Below the pieces are notes generated by a model. That model searched no databases. It worked only from the letters and a program-made list of their open reading frames with translations, and had not been told where the DNA came from. DNA of 64,000 bases from Lepisosteus oculatus (lineage: Eukaryota > Chordata > Actinopteri > Semionotiformes > Lepisosteidae). The translations under genes and the position numbers were made by a program. How positions within the stretch are numbered: the stretch's first letter is position 1; each line of letters opens with the position of its first letter. This document shows, piece after piece, positions 58,319 through 64,000 of this stretch. Location: NCBI RefSeq assembly GCF_040954835.1, contig NC_090723.1, forward strand, positions 8,690,001 through 8,754,000, given 5' to 3'.

Positions 58319-58896
58319 CTTTCTCATGCCAGCTCCTTGCCTCCCTGGCTCCAGTACCACCCCCCCCCTCAGCCAGTGAAACCCAGAGTCACAGAGTCCA
58401 GCCCCAGGGCAAACACAGGGAACACGCGGGGACAGAAGCCAGCCCCCTGTGCAGCTTCCCCGTTTCCAAGAAGTCAGCTTCCTTCTGCATCATCCGCGCC
58501 AGTCCCGGGACTCCGACACGGAACGATCTGATTGCACGTTACATGCCTGCTAGACATATTTCAGGTCGCCCTGCTGGATGCCCAACTGTATCAACCTGGT
58601 TCGGGCCTTTTTTAAAAAAAAAACACACATAGCAAAGCTGTTTAAAAACAAACACACACGTTCGTTAGTGAAATGCATCAACGGACTGCTTTTTCCAGCC
58701 TGCACTGACCCTCTCTGTTCCTGTCAGGCCCGCTGTGGCAGAACACGTCTCGGGTCTTAAGGTGCAAGGACAGATGGACAGATGGAAATGAAAGTCCTGT
58801 TCAGCGTTCATCCTGCTTCTCGTCTTTTAGTCCGCCCGGATCTCCTGCGCTATTCAGTTCCCCGATGATCCCGAGACCGGGGTAGGGCAGCGACCG
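58319..58896 (-). other. tbkbp1: Probable tbkbp1 3' untranslated region and flank
   Basis: Sequence immediately 3' of the tbkbp1 stop codon on the minus strand. It begins with ACGGTCGCTGCCCTACCCCG and has no coding similarity. The transcript end cannot be placed; the minisatellite beyond 58318 may be within or just past the 3' untranslated region. Confidence 0.4.
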
Positions 58897-59025
58897 TCAG
58901 ATCTTGCTGTTCTCCAGGTGGGTGTCGATGTGCTTGATCAGGGCGTCGTCGGGATAGCCGATGGGGAAGGCCAGCTGGCACAGCGGGCAGCTCCGGATGT
59001 CGTTGTCCTCGGTCTCCATCCACAG
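58897..59025 (-). CDS. tbkbp1: tbkbp1 last coding exon (C-terminal zinc finger)
   Basis: Terminal coding exon, 42 residues plus the TGA stop at 58899-58897. It reads LWMETEDNDIRSCPLCQLAF and then PIGYPDDALIKHIDTHLENS-KI. This is the compact C-terminal zinc finger of the TBKBP1/TAX1BP1 type, with a Cys-Pro-Leu-Cys knuckle (residues 13-16 of the exon) and a His-Ile-Asp-Thr-His pair (32-36). The acceptor is GGCCGCAG just upstream at 59026-59033, phase 0, and joins cleanly to SWPSIN of the previous exon to give the family signature SWPSIN-L-x-MET. The family finger is a ubiquitin-binding type in relatives such as TAX1BP1; ligand binding for this protein is not something the sequence proves. Confidence 0.93.
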   Translation of the reverse strand: MWMETEDNDIRSCPLCQLAFPIGYPDDALIKHIDTHLENSKI

Positions 59026-60208
59026 CTGCGGCCAATCAAAACAACAGGACCGAAAAGTTAGCCAAGTGCCCAAAAGTGAAAAAACCTCGACTGAAAAGCT
59101 TCTCTAGTCTCACGCTGTTGCAGCTGAGCACTCTCGCACTGTGGAGGATGTGGTAAAAAAAAAAAAGACAAATACCGAATTATTGCTTGTTGGGGTTCAT
59201 ACGGCGCCACAGGCTAACACTGTTGGCCAGTAGCAGATGTACCGTAGGAGCAGGAATAGGCTGCAGGTAACTGGGCCAGTGTGCACACTGCCAGCTCCAC
59301 TGGGATACAACTGCATCCCTCTACTGCAGGACTAGGATTCAGCAATAAGAACAACAGTCGTGATACCGTAAAGCACAGCGTCTGCCGCCAACAGGCCGCA
59401 ACACTGCCATTCACACAGTCTTAGAGGGGAACTGTGGCGCTATTCTTATACTTCAGGGTGCATAAGGATCAGCACTGAAGAGTGCATTTCAAACCACAAT
59501 AAAAGTCAAATGCACACAGTAACTTGTACAAAAACTCCAATTTACACGGCAAAATAGATGCAATTTTTCAGGTAGGAGCAGCGCCATATTCTGTGATTCA
59601 GAACGAGGCAACAAAACCTCCGGTGAGGTGATGCAGCCCCACTACACTGTAAACAAACAGGCTGGGGAATACAGTTCTTCGAATCCAATAGAAATATTGC
59701 TCTCGACTGAGACGGGTTTGTGACAAATACCAATTACTTGTTAACTCTACCTGCACATCAGGTTGGGACATTTTTTAAGGTGAACTGCCTGCTGCACGAC
59801 CTGAACTTATCCGCTCGTCCATCACGGGACATTGGTCCTGTGATGTGATGACAGGGACTAGTGAGCAGGAAGGGCCGCTCCATGGCCCCAGTCTCATGAA
59901 CTCTCGCTCTGGCCCGTGAGGAGACCAGGGGGTTTGTGACAACAGGGAGACCGGACTTTTCACAAAGCTAGCTCCCGATTTTGTGCTTCTTTTGGAATTG
60001 GTCGAATCCCTCTGTCCCGTCAGTGAATTCATCTGGTTTTCGCGAGATTCAGGCAAAACCACCGGTTTGAGAAACTGGGGCTGCAGCTCCCCTTCCCTTG
60101 TCGTGGCACCCCTAAGGGCCACTCATGCATCCCCCCCGGGGGGGACGACATCTTTCAAGATGGGGCCACGGGGCTCCCCTGTGACAGCCGGGAGGGGGGG
60201 GTACTCAC
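59026..60208 (-). other. tbkbp1: tbkbp1 intron (last)
   Basis: Bounded by donor GTGAGTAC (60208-60201) and acceptor GCAG (59029-59026), 1183 bases. A self-complementary run CCCCCCCGGGGGGG lies near 60130-60144. No repeat family or embedded gene was recognised. Confidence 0.85.
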
Positions 60209-60951
60209 GTTGATGGAGGGCCAGGACTGGGCGTGCTCAGCCTGCAGGTACCCGGGGGCGTGGCAGCTGAGGGCGCCGGGGCCGGCGGCGATGGGGAAGG
60301 CGGCGCAGGTCGAGGTCCCCCGGACGACGGCGGCTTCGGCCCCGGCCCCCAGCGAGCCCGGGGGCGTCTCGGGGGGGCACACCCACTCCTCCTCGTCCTC
60401 GGAGGACTGGGGGGCCGGGGCGGGCGCGGGGGGCCCGGCCTGCTCGAAGCGCAGGTGCGGGAGCTCGGAGAGGGGGAAGGGCACCTCCCTGGCGTGCCGC
60501 GGGCTGCCGCCCCCCCCGGGGCCCGGCGGGGCTGGGGGGCTCTGGTGCGGCGGCGGAGGGGGCGGAGGGGGCGGCAGCGGGGATGGCGCCGGCGCCGGCG
60601 GCTGCTGCTGCTGCTTGAGGTAGCCCTCCCCGTACGGGCGCGGCTTGGGCAGCGTGGACACCGGGTCCGGCGGGAACCGGGCCGGCCGCTGGTAGGCCGA
60701 GGGGTCGCTGACCTCGGAGTAGCTGCGCCGCCCCTGGAAGCTGGCGCGCAGGTGGTGGCTGGCGGGGCGGCAGGAGTAGGAGGCGGGGCCGTCGCTGATC
60801 TCGGGCAGCGGCGAGCGGCGGTGCACGTCCGGCGACAGGCGCTGCAGTACCGGCGATCGCCTCTGGGGGGCGGGAGAGTGCCGCTGGGGGACGGGGGAGT
60901 GGCGCTGGGGGACGGGGGAGTGGCGCTGGGGGACAGGAGAGTGGCGCTGGA
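60209..60951 (-). CDS. tbkbp1: tbkbp1 penultimate coding exon (proline-rich region)
   Basis: 743 bases: two bases completing a split Val codon, then 247 codons. The exon opens with a heptad repeat of the form PQRHSPV (four near-perfect copies, then two diverged ones). HLRASFQGRRSYSEVSD (conserved in TBKBP1 orthologues) and PKPRPYGEGYLKQQQQPP come next, then a long Pro/Gly-rich low-complexity run, then a Glu-rich EDEEEWVCPPETPPGS segment, CAAFPIA, and finally AEHAQSWPSIN at the donor. TBKBP1 is a cytoplasmic adaptor that binds TBK1 and IKK-epsilon in antiviral signalling; this region is the disordered linker between the kinase-binding coil and the C-terminal finger. The acceptor is TTCTTAG at 60952-60958. 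Base composition is extremely GC-rich, producing long shadow frames on the plus strand. Confidence 0.92.
60858..60951 (-). repeat. In-frame 21-bp coding repeat (PQRHSPV heptads)
   Basis: Tandem 21-bp units at the start of the exon encode four near-identical PQRHSPV heptads followed by decayed copies (QRRSPVL, QRLSPDV). Recurrent Ser-Pro sites next to Arg are possible proline-directed kinase targets. Copies of QRxSPxP also occur in mammalian TBKBP1, so the motif is ancestral, while the high nucleotide identity here suggests recent homogenisation. Confidence 0.8.
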
Positions 60952-61120
60952 CTAAGAAGGAAGAGAGAGGAGATTACTGGCTAGTTCTGGGTAAGAAAAA
61001 GCTACTTCAAAAGAGAAGCAAAAAGCCCTGCCTATTCCCTCCCTGGTTCGCTCATTGATTGCAGTTTCCCCTGTTGAAGCACGGTTTTGTGAGATCCCAC
61101 TCATGGTGAAGAACGTCTCT

Positions 61121-61189
61121 CTATAAACTACAACCACTGAATGCACTGATCAACTGGAGCATCCAGGGAGACAGAAAAAATCGATCCAG
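61121..61189 (+). repeat. Direct repeat in tbkbp1 intron, copy A
   Basis: Contains ACAACCACTGAATGCACTGA, TCAACTGGAGCATCCAGGGA and ATCGATCCAG. The same string of segments recurs at 62082-62158 with a small insertion. Confidence 0.75.
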
Positions 61190-62081
61190 TTGGGTAGTCT
61201 GCCTTAAAGACTCCTTGCTCCAACCCCTGGCCCGCATTCTTGTTCTGATGGCCTTCAAGCCGTCTGTTTTAAAGAGACAGAACGATTCGAGCTCAGAAAG
61301 GCTTCCCTCTTTTCAACAGCTTGCACAGTGTCTGGGGAGTGAGGTCTGCGTGTCTGGAGATCAAAGAAAAGCAGAGAGTTGCACAATGCCTGTCGAAAAA
61401 CCCAAATCATGTGCTCCGGTGTCTTCTTTTCTTGATGCGTACCCGTCTGATGTTTTGTCTTTAATTGTTGTGCGTTAGAATGTGTAATTACCCAATGCTC
61501 CAGTTTGGGGAATTCCATGAAAACGTTTCAAAGCACAGAACCTGGCTGTCGGAGCCGTTTACACAGAATCGCAGTTCTGTTGCCCTACATCCTGCTCCTG
61601 CCGGGTCCTCCTTTTCATTAACCCAAGCCTGAATTTTTATAGCCCTATTCGTTTTGGGTTTGCACGAACGGACCTGTAACGTCAGGTTATTTGCAAGAAC
61701 AAACTCACCCAGTTAAAAAAAAACAAAAAAGTTTTCTTCAGCAACAAGTTCCGAAGGCCCAAGCTTTTGCAGAGCAGACTGCTGTGTGCGTGCTTTCAGA
61801 GTACTGTCACACTGCAGCTCAACACAGCACACTGAGTGCATGTCCAGGCCAGTATATTTGTGTGTAGTGAACTTCTTTTGCTCAGCATTATTATGATGTT
61901 ATGATTTCTATACGTTTTCCAAACTTCTCCAGGTCTGGAAATCAGCCATTCTTAATTCCCTACTTTTCCAGACCTTCCAGACCTGTGCACGCACCCCGTT
62001 ATTGGTTAAGACACTCGGGGACCCCTTCAGAAACGTACTGAGTGGTGACACTGTGGTCATGCCGCTGAGATGATTGGGACT

Positions 62082-62158
62082 CTATAAAACACAACCACTG
62101 AACTGAATGCATTGATCAACTGGAGCATCCAGGGACAAAGGAGTTCAAATGAATCCAG
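62082..62158 (+). repeat. Direct repeat in tbkbp1 intron, copy B
   Basis: Contains CTATAAAACACAACCACTGA, TGCATTGATCAACTGGAGCA, TCCAGGGACAAAG and TGAATCCAG. It is related to copy A at 61121-61189 and in the same orientation. It ends 47 bases from the exon boundary at 62205. Confidence 0.75.
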
Positions 62159-62204
62159 AGCGGGCTGCTCTCTGCCCGTCTCTCAGGGGTGTTGGGGAGC
62201 TCAC

Positions 62205-62320
62205 CTGGGCTGCTCTGCTCCTGGGACACCCTCCTCAGGATCTCCGTCTGCCTGGTGCACAAAGTCTGCAGGCGACACAGCTCCTCCGTCAGCTCTGTGT
62301 AGGCCAGCGCCAGGTTCACC
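62205..62320 (-). CDS. tbkbp1: tbkbp1 internal exon (TBK1-binding segment)
   Basis: 116 bases: one base finishing a split codon, 38 codons, and one base of the next split codon. It reads VNLALAYTELTEELCRLQTL then CTRQTEILRRVSQEQSSP. This is the conserved helical segment shared by the TBK1 adaptors TBKBP1 (SINTBAD) and AZI2 (NAP1), part of the region reported to bind TBK1/IKK-epsilon. Acceptor CCCGTCAG lies at 62321-62328; donor CCAG|GTGAGC at 62205|62204. The trailing G plus TC of the next exon gives Val, so the phase agrees. AZI2 is the alternative family member, but the downstream QRHSP repeats and C-terminal finger fix it as tbkbp1. Upstream coiled-coil exons are outside the window. Confidence 0.9.
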
Positions 62321-63014
62321 CTGACGGGAAGCAATAGCACACAGTTAAATGAGGGGGGGTGGTCTAATTCGGGAGAGACGCAGGTCGCAGCAAGGCACAG
62401 TGGTTAATGGCTTCACAGCCCCTTGCAGAAGCTGGTGCTGAGCTCTTCTGCAAACTACCACACCTGGATCGCGCCAAGCATGGCCCTATCCTGTATATAC
62501 ATGAGTACAAGCACTGGTGACCCAGCCAGAGAGCCCTATACAGGACACTGACTGTTCCAAACTCCAGCCTGAGAGCAAAGGTTGGGCCTAACGACTAGGA
62601 ATGAAATGAGCGAGACAGGCCTGACAGTCTCGAGACAAGTCCCACACCGATATTTTCCTTGCCAAGCCCTCACTTGATTAAGCTGATCTATGGATTTAGT
62701 GCAAAAAAACATGTCCAGGTACAGTACGCACATGAGAGCCTGGTGATCTCAACATACTGTTAACTGAAGTTCAGGTGAGCAAACCGTCTGCAAATTCACA
62801 AGCCCTGAAAGTAGATCCCAACCGATTGGCTGCAAACCTGTAAAACATCACCCTAGTCTCTGCAACAGATACGCTGCAGAAGAGGGAAGAAGGATGGGCA
62901 AAGGCTGGTGTTGAGTGGAAAGATGTTGCTGCTGTTGGAAGACAGAGTGAAATGCTGTAGTGAGCACACCCACATGTTGCAAGGGCGCTCAAATGGAATG
63001 CAAGGGGCTACAGA

Positions 63015-63105
63015 CAGAAAACGGGAGGCACTTCTTTACACAAAGTGGGGCAGGAGTCTGGAACAAGCTGCCCCGGCATGTTGTGGAAGATGATTTCCTG
63101 GAATT
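63015..63105 (+). repeat. Possible LINE 3'-type fragment
   Basis: The phrases GGGAGGCACTTCTTTACACA and GGAGTCTGGAACAAGCTGCC followed by CATGTTGTGGAAGATGATT resemble a dispersed vertebrate repeat that is common in fish introns. No second copy is present here and the class is uncertain. Confidence 0.35.
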
Positions 63106-63149
63106 CGTCATTAACCGCTGGATGACAGTCTGCCTAGGTCGATAAACTG

Positions 63150-63560
63150 ACACGCTCGTAAACCCCTCCTCTTAAGGAGGCTCCAGCCCTTCCTTCTTTG
63201 GTGTTTATCTCCTGCACCTCCCTCCGGTTCCTGCCCCCCGTGCTATAAAAGCCAGGCGTTCCTGCCAATCCGGGCTCAGCCTTGGAAGATGGACGTCCGG
63301 AAGCTCGCCTACCAGCGAGTCCAGGAGCGACTCGACAGCATCGGCTTCACAACGGCGTCCTGACCTTCTGGGTCCGAGATCAGGGAGCGTCTGGTCCCAT
63401 TCCCCCCTTTTATTCCCCAGACCCTCCGCCAGATCCCGCTCCGGCTTTTAACTCTGTTTGTCTGTGTCAGGATGGATCTCCCGGTTTTGGACATTGGATC
63501 ATTCTTGGATTTGCTATGGACACCCCCCCCGAGTCCTTTCTTTCTAATGCACCACTAACT
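63150..63560 (+). promoter_or_regulatory. TATA-containing promoter-like segment, possible LTR
   Basis: GTGCTATAAAAGCCAGGCGT (TATA near 63242-63250) sits downstream of CT/CC-rich sequence and upstream of GGAAGATGGACGTCCGG and a GC-rich stretch. It lies inside the tbkbp1 intron on the opposite strand. This could be a retrotransposon LTR or a cryptic promoter. I could not define terminal repeats, a primer-binding site or a target duplication. Confidence 0.25.
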
Positions 63561-64000
63561 TAAACCAGGTGTTTCAAATTTAAAATCAGTATGCTATTAA
63601 GAATCTGGAAGACTGTAAAGGCATTTGGAATTTTACTTCAATTGTGTGTGAAGTCTTGCATTTCTAGGATGTTTGAATTTGAACAGTTTATTATTGTTCT
63701 TGTACAGTCTGATGGTTTTATAGCAGTGTGAGACGTGTGTGGAACACACAATATAAATGTTGTTGTTGCTGCTCAAGTTCCAAACTGCTTCTAATTGTAG
63801 GAGTCTAATATGAAGAATCCTGTGAAGATGGAGATCAGACTTCATACACTTGATCTGCTTCCTTCACTTTCATCAGAACAATATGTCCTTGCTATGAAAA
63901 TGTTTTTGAAGCTCGTAAAGGATGCTTAGAGCTAATCCCATAACTGTATTTGAATATGCATGAATATATTAGCAGAGGCAGGGAAATTTACAGTTTAAAG

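Larger units (their letters stand above)
60952..62204 (-). other. tbkbp1: tbkbp1 intron, with a ~68-bp internal direct duplication
   Basis: Bounded by donor GTGAGCTC (62204-62197) and acceptor TTAG (60955-60952), 1253 bases. It contains two related segments about 960 bases apart, at 61121-61189 and 62082-62158, described separately. Otherwise it is ordinary sequence. Confidence 0.85.
62321..64000 (-). other. tbkbp1: tbkbp1 intron (open at right edge)
   Basis: Begins at the acceptor above 62320 and continues past the window. I did not find the preceding exon, which should encode the end of the coiled coil (mammalian context ...VGDDQ before VNLALAY). Two repeat-like segments are listed separately. 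The remainder is ordinary AT-rich sequence. Confidence 0.7.

Noticed and set aside
57734..58632. Overlapping open frames of 160-183 codons on both strands
   Set aside because: They arise from a 15-bp tandem repeat, whose unit length is a multiple of three and lacks stops in several frames. Translations are periodic strings of the same five residues.
60210..60955. Long plus-strand open frames (137 and 240 codons) over the tbkbp1 proline-rich exon
   Set aside because: They are antisense shadows of a very GC-rich coding exon. The translation is Gly/Arg-rich with no domain, while the minus strand carries the conserved TBKBP1 protein with matching splice sites.
1..64000. CRISPR array, prokaryotic operon, phage or plasmid features
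   Set aside because: Intron-exon structure, vertebrate gene families and fish retroposons show this is vertebrate nuclear DNA. No regularly spaced repeats with unique spacers exist; the only regular arrays are the ATT microsatellite and the two minisatellites.

Overview
The window is nuclear DNA of a vertebrate, almost certainly a ray-finned fish. It has split exons with GT-AG boundaries, long AT-rich introns and intergenic DNA with scattered CpG-dense patches, and repeat families typical of fish genomes: V-SINE-type elements, a 5S-rRNA-derived SINE, and a hAT element with 8-bp target duplications. Nothing bacterial or plasmid-like is present. I cannot fix the species. A non-teleost lineage such as gar, bowfin or sturgeon would fit the repeats, but that is a guess.

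Two protein-coding genes are supported, both on the minus strand and both incomplete here. At the left, 4290-4843 is coding exon 1 of tbx21 (T-bet), ending at the start of the T-box. It has a TATA/CCAAT promoter near 5270-5300 and a tiny upstream ORF in its leader; all later exons lie beyond base 1. At the right are the last three coding exons of tbkbp1 (the SINTBAD-type adaptor of the kinase TBK1): 62205-62320, 60209-60951 and 58897-59025. Splice sites and phases agree; the 5' exons lie beyond base 64000. Transcription runs tbkbp1 then tbx21, the order and orientation of TBKBP1-TBX21 in mammals, so the ~54 kb between them is the shared immune-gene spacer where tbx21 regulatory DNA could lie.

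Layout: 1-4289 tbx21 intron 1 with an internal CpG patch; 4290-5310 tbx21 exon 1, leader and promoter; 5311-58896 spacer with no convincing protein-coding gene; 58897-64000 the 3' half of tbkbp1. The spacer holds (i) at least four copies or fragments of a 5S-SINE-related family, several V-SINE-like copies and three copies of a tRNA-type SINE, (ii) a 698-bp hAT deletion derivative with 8-bp target duplications and a BED-finger remnant, (iii) an inverted-repeat element at 56.84-56.96 kb whose centre can be folded as a type I hammerhead ribozyme, (iv) a 15-bp minisatellite at 57.95-58.32 kb and a 230-bp polypurine tract at 22.6 kb, and (v) short CpG-dense islets plus a TATA-less ETS/CRE/GC-box cluster at 46.29 kb beside a duplicated 65-bp module with paired E-boxes around a PBX-MEIS-type site.

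The two genes belong to one biological theme. TBKBP1 couples TBK1/IKK-epsilon to innate antiviral signalling, and T-bet drives type 1 lymphocyte programmes. Whether they share regulation in this fish cannot be read from the sequence.
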